Shown here: positions 5,388-10,468 of the stretch, piece after piece
How positions within the stretch are numbered: position 1 is the first letter of the stretch
Layout: the number at the start of each line of letters is the position of its first letter
Assembly: GCA_011800805.1 (NCBI GenBank)
Contig: MPNW01001144.1
Location: 1 to 12,167, forward strand
DNA length: 12,167 nt
Source: Hirudo medicinalis
Taxonomy: Eukaryota > Annelida > Clitellata > Hirudinida > Hirudinidae
Direction of reading: 5' to 3'
Program-made: the position numbers and the translations under genes
Notes under the pieces: model-generated
Database searches by the model: none
What the model was told of the DNA's origin: nothing
Seen by the model: the letters and a program-made list of their open reading frames with translations, nothing else

Positions 5388-6801
5388 TATTACTATCATT
5401 ATTATTATTATTATTATTATTACTACTATCATTATTATTACTATCATTATTATTATTATTACTATTATTATTATTATTGTTACCACTACTAGGCTGAGTC
5501 CCAACCTGAAGTTCCTGGTGCTGATGGGTGGAGTGAAGTACGGAGGAGAGGAGGAGTGGCAGTTTGTATGGGATGAAGTCCTCAGGACAAACAATCCCTC
5601 CCAGAGGATGAAACTGCTCCAAGCACTGGCTGCTTCCACAGACATCGTTAAGATCAACAGGTGGTTGTTACCTTGAGCGGTGCCTGTTTTCTGCTGCTGA
5701 TGATGATGATGACGACGATGATGATTATATTAGGAATATTGTGCTATTATTTTACGTTAGGCTTTTATTTCCGTTATTCATGTTTTCGACGATCGGATCA
5801 GACTTCTGGAAGCCTCCCTGAACGAGTCCTTCGTTCGGATCTCGGAGTGTCCGGGAGTCCTGAGTGCGGTCGGAACGCAATCTTCCGGGCAGATCCTCCT
5901 CTGGAGGTTTGTCAGGAACAACTGGGACCTCATCTTCTCCAGGTGATGATGATGACAATGATGACGATAATGATGACTATGTTGTATATATTGTATATAT
6001 TGTATACATTGTATATATTGTATATGTTGTATATATTGTATATGTTGTATATATTGTATATGTTGTATATATTGTATATGTTGTATATATTGTATATGTT
6101 GTATATATTGTATATGTTGTATATATTGTATATGTTGTATACATTGTATATGTTGTATATATTGTATATGTTGTATATATTGTATATGTTGTATATGATA
6201 TAAAAGAGTGAAATGATGGCATGTGTTGTGTTGTGTTCAGCATGGTACATCGGTTCGTTTGTAGTCAGCTCGGGATCACATTTGTTTTGTCTCGTTTGTT
6301 TGTAGATACCACAGTGTCGTCTTGAGACTGAAGAGGGTCATAGAGAGCTCTTCGAGTCATTTTTCGACCGAGCAGGAATACGAAGACGTGAGTCGAGCCG
6401 TTTCAACATAGAACTATTTAAATTGAGACGTCTGGTAATCATTTGCGACGTTTAGATGCATATTGTTATCGACCGGTAATTATTTGTTAGCTATGGTTGT
6501 TATCCATTTGTGTATTCACCAGCTGTGATGGTAAATCATTATTTTGTAATAATAATAATAATAATAATAATAATGATGATGATGATGATGATGATTAATT
6601 ATTATCATAATTTATGCCTCAGGTGAAGTAAATTATTATCATAATCCATGCATCCAGGTGAAAGAATTCTTCCAGAAGAAGCTGCAGCAGGAAAACCTGA
6701 GGGTGGTGTCTCAGGCCCTCGACAGCATCAAGATGAACATTGATTGGAGGAGGAGGAACGAACAGATGCTCATAGATTGGCTGAAGAACCAAGCAGTTTG
6801 A
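1..6801 (+). CDS. M1-family zinc aminopeptidase (aminopeptidase N / glutamyl aminopeptidase-like), multi-exon, 5' partial
   Basis: Whole gene span; coding exons are listed separately. Members of this family remove N-terminal amino acids from peptides with one zinc ion, usually as type II membrane ectoenzymes or ER-luminal enzymes. Joining 20 exons gives about 883 residues in consistent phase. Numbering from the first whole codon at base 3, GAMEN is at 271-275, HELAH at 307-311, the third zinc ligand Glu at 330 and the transition-state Tyr at about 393. The 36-residue GAMEN-to-HELAH spacing equals that of human aminopeptidase N. The C-terminal half (about 545-870) matches the ERAP1_C-like helical domain. 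Nine N-X-S/T sequons support a luminal or extracellular ectodomain. Family members are usually 900-1000 residues, so the start codon and membrane anchor are missing on the left. Val precedes GAMEN, where glutamyl aminopeptidase has Thr, so acidic specificity is not supported. Exon 12 has a one-base frameshift. Confidence 0.93.
343..535 (+). CDS. Aminopeptidase exon 2: N-terminal domain, GFYRSSY motif
   Basis: It follows the acceptor ccacag and supplies GC to complete a Gly codon. It encodes [14 protein letters not shown]... and ends ...[17 protein letters not shown] and KTKTGDR, the conserved M1 segment G.LND.M.GFYRS.Y. The exon ends in phase 2 with AG before gtcagt at 536. The open reading continues about 65 nt into the intron (to 602) but there codes only GAT-repeat peptide. 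Confidence 0.9.
553..647 (+). repeat. 19-bp minisatellite, five units, intron 2
   Basis: Five consecutive 19-bp units begin at 553, 572, 591, 610 and 629. The consensus is GGATGATGGTGATGATAGT; units 2 and 3 differ by one base and unit 4 is the most diverged. The array starts 17 nt after the exon 2 donor and is probably an expanded GAT tract. The rest of intron 2 (648-908) is AT-rich with runs of AAT/ATT and no other feature that I can see. Confidence 0.85.
909..1047 (+). CDS. Aminopeptidase exon 3: substrate-pocket segment, [14 protein letters not shown]
   Basis: The first base A completes an Arg codon, giving [22 protein letters not shown], a hallmark block of M1 aminopeptidases ([20 protein letters not shown]) that helps line the substrate pocket. 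It continues as [11 protein letters not shown] and ISLFNTEK. The NFS is a sequon. The 3' end is uncertain: gttgtt at 1048 or gtttac at 1051 could be the donor, both keeping phase 0 and differing by one Val. A TAG lies in frame at 1066. Confidence 0.85.
1126..1275 (+). CDS. Aminopeptidase exon 4: [17 protein letters not shown] segment
   Basis: Encodes [15 protein letters not shown] then [17 protein letters not shown], the conserved '[12 protein letters not shown]' strand that precedes the catalytic domain in M1 enzymes, and ends ...FTKTNVK before gttatt at 1276. I placed the acceptor at AG 1124-1125 because this gives phase 0 with exon 3. AG at 1128-1129 is closer to the conserved part but would need phase 1, which exon 3 does not offer. 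Confidence 0.83.
1385..1640 (+). repeat. AT-rich 26/29-bp minisatellite, nine units, intron 4
   Basis: The single G of each unit falls at 1401, 1430, 1459, 1485, 1511, 1537, 1566, 1595 and 1624. Spacing is therefore 29, 29, 26, 26, 26, 29, 29 and 29 bp, changing only by one ATT triplet. Most units contain the 10-bp perfect palindrome TATAATTATA. The array makes up about half of the 530-nt intron; the rest (1276-1384, 1641-1805) shows only AT-rich sequence and a pyrimidine-rich approach to the acceptor. Confidence 0.9.
1806..1926 (+). CDS. Aminopeptidase exon 5: start of the catalytic domain
   Basis: Begins after attccag in phase 0 with [20 protein letters not shown] and ends ...[16 protein letters not shown] plus G. 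This matches the M1 block with a Y.P.......LA......L.FFE..F...YP..K. The donor gtgcgg at 1927 is weak but is fixed by homology: G joins AT of exon 6 to read [10 protein letters not shown]. Reading on gives an unrelated tail to a stop at 2016-2018. Confidence 0.88.
2067..2115 (+). repeat. 24-bp tandem duplication, intron 5
   Basis: Two exact copies of a 24-bp AT-rich sequence (2067-2090 and 2092-2115) are separated by one C, so the period is 25 bp. It lies about 65 nt before the exon 6 acceptor and could include branch-point-like sequence. Identity suggests a recent duplication. Confidence 0.9.
2180..2334 (+). CDS. Aminopeptidase exon 6: GAMEN and HELAH catalytic motifs
   Basis: Encodes (D)[20 protein letters not shown] and ends IVAHELAHQ before gtaacc. 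GAMEN (271-275) binds the substrate N-terminus; HELAH (307-311) supplies two zinc-binding His and the general-base Glu. The residue before GAMEN is Val. The stretch after GLVTY reads LMRYLVF where the family normally has REt/s.LLYD, so the usual TYRE is not kept. Active-site residues proper are intact. Confidence 0.96.
2442..2555 (+). CDS. Aminopeptidase exon 7: third zinc ligand, WLNEGFARF
   Basis: Reads [20 protein letters not shown] then [18 protein letters not shown]. The Glu of NEGF lies 18 residues after HELAH, exactly the M1 spacing for the third zinc ligand. Both ends are in phase 0; the donor is the good consensus gtgagc at 2556. Confidence 0.96.
2683..2817 (+). CDS. Aminopeptidase exon 8: SSHPISVP segment and catalytic Tyr
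   Basis: Starts after caatcag with [19 protein letters not shown], then SSHPISVP and [10 protein letters not shown]. The 21-residue spacing from the Trp at the end of exon 7 to SSHP equals that of human aminopeptidase N, which fixes this start over the upstream AG at 2663. The Tyr in ISYEKG (about residue 393) matches the transition-state-stabilising Tyr of M1 enzymes. Confidence 0.93.
3021..3155 (+). CDS. Aminopeptidase exon 9: GAAVIRMLE helix
   Basis: Reads [20 protein letters not shown], then [20 protein letters not shown] and SE before gtcacg. This is the conserved KGA.V.RML....G...F...L..YL..+.Y.NA.T.DLW block that closes the M1 catalytic domain. Both ends are phase 0. Confidence 0.95.
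3319..3518 (+). CDS. Aminopeptidase exon 10: [14 protein letters not shown] segment, followed by a GC donor
   Basis: Encodes [20 protein letters not shown] and ...[12 protein letters not shown]...YTSPFG, the conserved M..W..Q.G+P.+.V........Q.RF block. NVT and NYT are sequons. No usable GT follows before the stop at 3541; the only join that keeps frame and homology is GG at 3517-3518 followed by gcatga, making GGA with the first base of exon 11 ([13 protein letters not shown]). Confidence 0.9.
3640..3725 (+). CDS. Aminopeptidase exon 11: [12 protein letters not shown] beta-domain segment
   Basis: Begins with A completing Gly, then [20 protein letters not shown] and VLINKQDR. This is the Y.W.IPLTY.T motif of the short M1 beta-sandwich domain. 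NAS is a sequon. It ends in phase 1 before the strong donor gtgagt at 3726. Reading on gives a stop at 3749-3751. Confidence 0.93.
3879..4005 (+). CDS. Aminopeptidase exon 12, with one-base frameshift near 3974
   Basis: Starts [20 protein letters not shown], then [12 protein letters not shown], the conserved W...N....G.YRV.YD..GW segment at the start of the C-terminal helical domain. After GAG at 3971-3973 the frame reads CCA then TAG at 3977. In the +2 frame from 3976 the sequence continues [10 protein letters not shown] up to the donor gtaggc at 4006, exactly as the family continues (GWEAIV.QL..DH). One base is therefore missing, most simply one G of an expected GAGGCC. Exons 13-20 remain in the shifted frame with no further lesion. 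This may be a sequencing or assembly error, a polymorphic null allele or an early pseudogene. Confidence 0.88.
4188..4243 (+). CDS. Aminopeptidase exon 13 (56 nt): [15 protein letters not shown]
   Basis: Reads [18 protein letters not shown] plus AG of an Arg codon, the conserved P.DRA.LLDDAF.LA+ helix of the C-terminal domain. Acceptor acttag at 4187; strong donor gtaagc at 4244. Shortest exon of the gene, followed by the shortest intron (59 nt). Confidence 0.94.
4271..4308. promoter_or_regulatory. AGGTCA half-site cluster with DR1-like motif and two competing hairpins at the exon 14 acceptor
   Basis: AAGGTCA (4271-4277), TGACCTT (4282-4288) and AAGGTCA (4300-4306) lie within 38 bp. The middle copy can pair with the first (7 bp, 4-nt loop) or with the third (CCTGACCTT 4280-4288 with AAGGTCAGG 4300-4308, 9 bp, 11-nt loop); the second hairpin buries the AG at 4301-4302. 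On the minus strand 4282-4294 reads AGTTCA-A-AGGTCA, a DR1 site of the type bound by HNF4 or RXR dimers. A partial copy lies at 4458-4470. Function is inferred only. Confidence 0.4.
4303..4450 (+). CDS. Aminopeptidase exon 14: [16 protein letters not shown]
   Basis: G completes Arg, then [19 protein letters not shown], followed by [20 protein letters not shown] and QHALFR. It matches A..L....AL.L..YL..E..Y.PW of the family. Homology and phase select AG 4301-4302 as acceptor rather than AG 4306-4307. NIT and NET are sequons. Donor gttcat at 4451 is weak. Confidence 0.92.
4467..4527 (+). repeat. (GAT/GAC/GGT)n microsatellite, intron 14
   Basis: About 60 bp of GAC, GAT and GGT triplets begin some 16 nt downstream of the exon 14 donor. 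Intronic; any open frame through it is spurious. Confidence 0.85.
4624..4697 (+). CDS. Aminopeptidase exon 15: [16 protein letters not shown]
   Basis: Reads [18 protein letters not shown] then TGDHVT and AA of a Lys codon, matching the Y....+..P....LGW...+ helix pair of the C-terminal domain. Acceptor ttcag at 4623, strong donor gtgagg at 4698. Confidence 0.92.
4708..4743 (+). repeat. (TGA)n microsatellite, intron 15 5' part
   Basis: Twelve TGA triplets start about 10 nt after the exon 15 donor. Confidence 0.9.
4839..4890 (+). repeat. Composite (AAT)n(GAT)n microsatellite, intron 15 3' part
   Basis: About seven AAT triplets pass directly into about ten TGA/GAT triplets, ending 15 nt before the exon 16 acceptor. 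The same order of triplets is found again at 6549-6594 in intron 19. Confidence 0.9.
4906..5010 (+). CDS. Aminopeptidase exon 16: [14 protein letters not shown] helix, with read-through stop
   Basis: G completes Lys, then [20 protein letters not shown] and [12 protein letters not shown] plus AA. It matches L+..+...A...G.......A...F..W of the family. The donor gttcgt at 5011 is weak but joining to exon 17 restores KKLSPNL. If not spliced, the frame adds FVVNSMKE and stops at 5036-5038, overlapping a polyadenylation-like AATAAA. Confidence 0.9.
5034..5039 (+). promoter_or_regulatory. Candidate intronic AATAAA polyadenylation signal, intron 16
   Basis: AATAAA overlaps the TAA that ends the unspliced extension of exon 16. 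It could end a short transcript encoding a protein cut off after about residue 714. The first 245 nt of this intron (5011-5255) hold nothing else that I recognise. Confidence 0.3.
5258..5487 (+). repeat. Interrupted (TTA)n microsatellite, intron 16
   Basis: About 230 bp of TTA/ATT triplets with scattered ACT, ATC and GTT variants, ending about 5 nt before the exon 17 acceptor. It takes the place of a normal polypyrimidine tract. Open frames through it (poly-Asn, poly-Ile, poly-Leu) are artefacts of the repeat. Confidence 0.95.
5493..5660 (+). CDS. Aminopeptidase exon 17: [14 protein letters not shown] segment
   Basis: G completes Lys, then [40 protein letters not shown] and [15 protein letters not shown]. 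This matches L.P.L+..VY..GV..GG..EW.F.W......+..E+..LL.AL. of M1 enzymes. It ends with AG of an Arg codon before gtggtt at 5661. Confidence 0.95.
5693..5727 (+). repeat. (GAT/GAC)n microsatellite, intron 17
   Basis: About 35 bp of GAT and GAC triplets in the 141-nt intron. Confidence 0.8.
5802..5942 (+). CDS. Aminopeptidase exon 18: C-terminal helices, [14 protein letters not shown]
   Basis: A completes Arg, then [40 protein letters not shown] and WDLIFS with AG of Arg. It matches L...L......DV...+......G...AW.F...NW..+..+ of the family. NES is a sequon. The donor gtgatg at 5943 is itself the start of a GAT repeat. Confidence 0.94.
5982..6197 (+). repeat. 24 x 9-bp tandem array, intron 18
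   Basis: 216 bp divide exactly into 24 nine-base units with no indel. Units are TTGTATATA or TTGTATATG, mostly alternating from unit 4 onward so that an 18-bp higher-order unit results. Units 3 and 18 are TTGTATACA. As the period is a multiple of three, frames stay open on both strands and give spurious IVYVVY or YNI repeat peptides. Degenerate GAT triplets at 5943-5980 lead into it; 6198-6305 shows nothing beyond a TGTGT-rich patch and the acceptor tract. Confidence 0.97.
6306..6387 (+). CDS. Aminopeptidase exon 19
   Basis: A completes Arg, then [20 protein letters not shown] and TEQEYED, matching the segment +.........+.......F.T..EL..+..FF near the end of ERAP1_C-type domains. Acceptor tttgtag at 6305, strong donor gtgagt at 6388; 3' end is phase 0. 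Confidence 0.93.
6549..6594 (+). repeat. Composite (AAT)n(GAT)n microsatellite, intron 19
   Basis: About nine AAT followed by about seven GAT triplets, in the same order and strand as at 4839-4890. It ends about 60 nt before the used acceptor. Confidence 0.9.
6598..6666 (+). repeat. Tandem duplication of the last-intron 3' splice site
   Basis: Two near-identical copies of about 33 bp (about 6598-6629 and 6632-6666) each contain AATTATTATCATAAT, an ATGC, a CAG acceptor and GTGAA. The downstream CAG (6655-6657) opens exon 20. The upstream CAG (6620-6622) would give Val-Lys-stop (TAA at 6629-6631) and remove the last 47 residues. Confidence 0.85.
6658..6801 (+). CDS. Aminopeptidase exon 20 (terminal): C-terminal helix and stop
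   Basis: Reads [40 protein letters not shown] and WLKNQAV then TGA at 6799-6801. This is the typical end of the family (V..FF.........+...Q.LE.+..NI.W...N...+..WL), so the protein finishes at the expected place with no C-terminal extension. Confidence 0.95.
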   Translation: MKEFFQKKLQQENLRVVSQALDSIKMNIDWRRRNEQMLIDWLKNQAV

Positions 6802-6932
6802 AGCCGCAGCCAATCGATTTAAAGAGCCAGGGGGTTTATTTTGTCCGATTTTTTTTGTCGTTTCAATTTGACGGGCGTGTTCCGTCCGTCGGCCGTCGGA
6901 GTATGCTGCCTATTTTTAATAATAGTAATAAC

Positions 6933-6954
6933 AATAAATAATAATAATAATAAA
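6933..6954 (+). promoter_or_regulatory. Candidate polyadenylation signals for the aminopeptidase gene
   Basis: AATAAA occurs at 6933-6938 and again at 6949-6954, about 130-150 nt after the stop, inside an AAT-rich stretch. Composition alone could produce them. Confidence 0.5.
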
Positions 6955-7454
6955 TTTGTAATGCGCCATTTGCATGGCGTCAGAGGCATTTTTGCTCGGT
7001 TAGAATGGCCCATTGCAGGGTGTCGCTTCGAAGACATCGGCCGGCAGCTCGACCGATAACTCCGGCGACCCGTTCCTCCGTTTAGACCTCGAAGTTCTAC
7101 CGTGACAAATTAATTGGTCGTGGTCGTCACTGTAATTGCCCGAGCGGCACAACTGCATTTGTTTTGCTCCTCCGACATCGCTCGAGCGACTGCCGTCGTT
7201 TGAGGCCGACCTGCCCCATCAGGACCGTTCGTGGACTGTTCGATGCATTTTTAGAGTTCATATATCGCACAAAATGCTTATTTTTGTAGAGTAAATTTTT
7301 TTTTACCGCTGATATTACGTATTACTCGAAACGATCTTGTTACGATGCTATTACTTATTAAATCCTGGGTTTTTTTTGTTGGGAATTATATCGATGCTTT
7401 TTTGCTACACGTATTGTAGGGATATGCATAGACGAGTTCGTTAGCATATCGATG
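6955..7454. other. Gene flank, possible extended 3' UTR; no gene seen
   Basis: 6955-7250 is clearly GC-richer than the introns and may be exonic 3' UTR or part of an unrecognised exon, but no frame has recognisable protein similarity. 7250-7454 is T-rich and plain. Confidence 0.4.
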
Positions 7455-7512
7455 GTTAGTATTAGTACTAACTCGATAGTGTCATTACTAACTCGTTAGT
7501 TAGTATTAGTAC
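7455..7512. repeat. Cluster of short inverted and direct repeats
   Basis: GTTAGTA-TTAG-TACTAAC (7455-7472) and ACTAAC-TC-GTTAGT (7487-7500) are perfect stem-loops of 7 and 6 bp. TAGTATTAGTAC occurs at 7457-7468 and 7501-7512, and a 14-bp direct repeat (7467-7480, 7487-7500) differs at one base. The role is unknown. Confidence 0.7.
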
Positions 7513-8079
7513 TTTTGGATTGCCTATTTTACCAGCATTAATTCTAGTATTGAGTTGTTTTTCTGCCAAGGTGAATTTCCAAGGAGTTGCTTTGTTGCTC
7601 AACATTTTGTTGCTGACACTCGTGAGCTGAATATTGAGTGATATCTTTTTGCTTTGTTTTGCGTTTCAGCATTCGACAGGGGTGGGGTTGTTCTACTTTC
7701 AACTAGTTGAATGTTCAATAGCATAGTTCATCAAATCTTCGAATCCCGTTTATTAGTAGCGAGTTACTTTATTCGTCTGCAAATTTTACTTTTTTTCCCG
7801 AATTATGGCTGGATCACGTCCTGTGTTCACCTTTTGACGTTCATATTCTTCAGATGTTCGTGTTCGTGTTTTCGTCATTTTAGAGTTTCCATTTATATGA
7901 TTTTTCCTTTTATAAGAGTTTTCCCTTTGTAAAACATCCTCCAGAGTTCTTGTAGGCAGGTATTAATTGCCGCTATTTACAGCATAATCCGTACTCACAC
8001 TTGCATTGCTTTAGTCAGTCGAATCGATGATAATGGCAGGATTGCAACCGTGAAAGCATGAAAATCGTTTTGATATCCA
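7513..8079. other. Non-coding stretch, T-rich
   Basis: No repeat array or convincing gene. An open frame at 7711-7932 codes a Phe/Ile-rich peptide typical of T-rich non-coding DNA. Confidence 0.5.
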
Positions 8080-8239
8080 ATGATAAAAATTGGCGTATTT
8101 TGGCTTATTTTATTGGTGGTTGGAGAAGTGACGGGCATAAGCCAACTCACAGGCAGCAACATTTGTCAGCTCTACGTGGATTTCCAGGGTCATGAAGGTA
8201 GGGTCAGGGATGGAATTAAGGTGCCCAAAGTCGCTGACT
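8080..8239 (+). CDS. Candidate first exon of a small secreted protein (weak)
   Basis: An ATG at 8080 opens MIKIGVFWLILLVVGEVTG, which has the basic n-region, hydrophobic core and small-residue cleavage region of a signal peptide, followed by ISQLTGSNICQLYVDFQGHE. GTGAGT at 8240 would be a strong donor, ending the exon in phase 1; gtaggg near 8198 is an alternative. Unspliced, the frame ends at 8334. I found no convincing second exon in the right phase, and no family is recognised. It may be chance. Confidence 0.25.
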
Positions 8240-8334
8240 GTGAGTTGGTTTCTGTCGTCACTCGACCAACAATCATTCTGTTGATTTCGCAGGTTGAATC
8301 GCACAATTTCTTGAAACTGTCAGGAATGTATTGA

Positions 8335-8797
8335 TAAATCCTTGGTTTACAGGGATTGTTCAGACAAGGTGCCAGCTATTTGCTTAGGAAGGGGCTTGGC
8401 TCTTAGTTGATCACCTGAGCGTGTAATCGGGTATTTGAATTCACGGACAACACTTACTTGCTTAATTACTTGTTCATCACAAATCGCTTGTGAAGAGTTG
8501 GAAGCCGATGTACAATCTCAGAGGAATCTGAAAATGGGCCTGTGACGGAGGCCTAGGATAAATCATTATAAATATCATGATCAATCAGTGTCATTGGGGA
8601 GAATCTGGCTGCTTCTTGTCAGTGGAGTTAAGTTGGTAACTTTCGTTAATTTCGTTAAATATTACCATTTTTCCGGCGGTAGAGTGGCCGGATGTCCCTG
8701 CCCTGACCAGCCCTGAAAGATAGTTCAGAAAGGTTCGTATTCTTCATGTACGTCTGCCCGCCAGAGTTTAGCGATAACAAAGATTCTTGGTGATTCA
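8335..8797. other. Non-coding stretch, nothing recognised
   Basis: Mixed composition, no repeats. A pyrimidine-rich tract with tttacag at 8346-8352 looks like an acceptor, but the following frames close within 60 nt. Confidence 0.45.
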
Positions 8798-8929
8798 ATG
8801 AGGACACCGATTGAATTGCTTCGTGAACAGGACCAGATGAACGACCAGACGATGTTTGTTTTTAAGTATTTTTGTCGAATCCTAACCCCGTGGGAAAGTA
8901 ACGCAGTAATGGTTTGTAATACTCACTAA
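8798..8929 (+). CDS. Candidate 43-codon ORF (weak)
   Basis: ATG at 8798 opens MRTPIELLREQDQMNDQTMF, then ...YFCRILTPWESNAVM..., stop at 8927-8929. The residue mix looks protein-like and free of repeats, but the start context is poor (T at -3), length is within chance range and no family is recognised. Confidence 0.15.
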   Translation: MRTPIELLREQDQMNDQTMFVFKYFCRILTPWESNAVMVCNTH

Positions 8930-9017
8930 TGACGTCCCTTTGCGTGACTGTTCCTTGCGAATTATGTCATCAATGTCGTGGCGATGATGACGATGGCTAA
9001 GTCGTATTCGGATTATT

Positions 9018-9078
9018 ATTATTATTATCATCATCATTATTGTTATTATTATTATCATTATTATTATTATTATTATTA
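9018..9078 (+). repeat. (ATT/ATC)n microsatellite
   Basis: About 60 bp of ATT and ATC triplets, interrupted. 9079-9240 between this and the next repeat holds no recognised gene. Confidence 0.9.
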
Positions 9079-9242
9079 ATGTTGTCATTATTCAAATTAT
9101 TTACCTGATAACAAGATGGAAATAACTTTTAAACAGTTTACCGGGGCTGCTTCTTGCATGAGCACATCATCTCATCATCACGTGTTTCAACTATCATTTA
9201 CAAATCACTTCACGGACGATTTGACTGCTTCGACAACAAGTT

Positions 9243-9330
9243 TGATAATAATATTAGTAATTAATAATATTAATAATAATTAATAATAATAATATAAAAA
9301 TCAACAATAATAATAACCCATTATTAATAT
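9243..9330 (+). repeat. AAT/ATTA-rich simple sequence
   Basis: Irregular AAT and TTAAT repeats over about 90 bp. 9331-9460 that follows is GC-richer, with no gene recognised. Confidence 0.75.
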
Positions 9331-9460
9331 TAACTGTCAGTCTGACAGCGACAGCAGAGCTCGGCGTAATGAATGAATGGAGGGAGAGAAAACATCACCG
9401 TCGGTCCTAATTAACCGTCACGGTCACGCCTGAATCGTCACACGTGCCTTAACGCCGACA

Positions 9461-9541
9461 ATGATGATGATGATGATGATGACGACGACGATGGTGATGA
9501 TGATGATGACGTCTTATGGTGATGATGATGATGACGACGAT
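9461..9541 (+). repeat. (GAT/GAC)n microsatellite with internal duplication
   Basis: About 80 bp of GAT and GAC triplets. A block beginning ATGGTGATGATGATG at 9491 recurs at 9516, showing a segmental step in its growth. 9542-9904 downstream is unique sequence with no gene recognised. Confidence 0.9.
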
Positions 9542-9905
9542 GTCATTTAATAGTTTTATGGCAGGGCAACCTTTGCACCATCTTTAAAAAACTTTTCTCG
9601 AATATTATCCTATGACATTTTCTTAAGGACAAAATTGTGTGCTTTAACATTGGAAGTTATGTTGGAAAAGTCGGGAGGTAGATTGGGGCTGCTGCAGAAA
9701 TCAGGGGCCTTGGGGGCGACATTAGTGCCCTAGAGAGAGGGATTGAAGAGCCGAGTAAATACTGTCGTAAACGTGCAAATATAACGATAACAAAGCGAGA
9801 GATTGCGTAACATTGGACCATCATTTGTTGGTCGTCACCAATATCGTCCTCCCTCTTTACCATACCGTGCCATGGTTGATGCGGGCGATGGTGATGGTTG
9901 TAGTA

Positions 9906-10012
9906 ATGATGACTGAGATGATGATGATGACGACGACGACGACGAAGATGATGATGACGACGATGACGATGATGATGATGACGACGACGACGACGACGAT
10001 GATGATGATAGC
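9906..10012 (+). repeat. (GAT/GAC)n microsatellite
   Basis: About 105 bp of blocks of GAT alternating with blocks of GAC. Frames through it code poly-Met/Thr or, on the other strand, poly-Ser/His, and are not considered genes. Confidence 0.95.
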
Positions 10013-10079
10013 GAGAAAGCAAATAGAGCGAGGTGTGTGAAAGCGTAGCGGTCACATCTCATCGGTACAAATGGCGGTT

Positions 10080-10138
10080 GACGATGATGATGATGATGAT
10101 GATGATAACGGTGATGAAGAAGAGGACGACGACGAGTA
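10080..10138 (+). repeat. (GAT)n/(GAC)n/(GAA)n acidic-codon microsatellite
   Basis: A run of GAT followed by GAA, GAG and GAC triplets. From ATG 10071 it lies in a 34-codon frame of mostly Asp/Glu ending at 10175; I treat this as repeat, not gene. 10141-10290 shows nothing else. Confidence 0.85.
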
Positions 10139-10291
10139 TGTTGAAGATGAAATCATACCAATGATAACGCGATGAATAATGATTAAAGGTAAAAATGCTG
10201 CGATTTCTTTTGTACTGATCGTGATGGTGATACGATGATTGTCCTTCACCTATCATCTTCTAACGCAAAAAATCACCAATAGCCTGGTGAG

Positions 10292-10320
10292 ACCAAAACA
10301 ACAACAATAACAACAACAAT

Positions 10321-10353
<33 letters not shown>

Positions 10354-10430
10354 CAACAACAACAACAAACAACAACAACAACGACAACAACAGCAACGAC
10401 GACAACATCAACAACAACACAACAACAATA
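10292..10430 (+). repeat. (CAA)n microsatellite, interrupted
   Basis: About 140 bp of CAA/ACA triplets with ATA, CGA, CAG and TCA interruptions. A shorter (GTT)n run in the opposite sense at 10634-10657 could pair with it. Confidence 0.95.
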
Positions 10431-10468
10431 GTCGAACAACATGCGTAACCACGCCGTAAAGGAGCACG

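Noticed and set aside
5230..5657. Poly-Asn, poly-Ile and poly-Leu open frames
   Set aside because: Translations of the (TTA)n microsatellite of intron 16.
5982..6197. Regular repeat spacing resembling a CRISPR array
   Set aside because: There are no spacers, the repeats are directly adjacent and the locus is an intron of an animal gene.
5661..6250. Long open frames on both strands coding YILYML, IVYVVY, YNI or TIYT repeats
   Set aside because: They run through the intron 18 array of 24 nine-base units; a period divisible by three keeps any frame open. The + strand frame overlaps real exon 18 in a wrong frame.
1..6801. Old processed or decayed pseudogene
   Set aside because: Introns are present, all catalytic residues are kept and 19 of 20 exons are undamaged; only the single base near 3974 is wrong.
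7736..7752. TTCGAATCC resembling a tRNA B box
   Set aside because: No A box or clover-leaf pairing at the right distance upstream.
7711..7932. Open frame with a hydrophobic, Cys-containing peptide
   Set aside because: Phe/Ile-rich translation of T-rich DNA, poor start context and no splice or domain support.
9116..9283. 55-codon open frame
   Set aside because: Its end runs into the AAT repeat (poly-Ile/Asn), length is within chance and there is no similarity.
9657..10256. Poly-Ser, poly-His and poly-Thr frames
   Set aside because: Products of GAT/GAC triplet arrays; no conserved or unique part.
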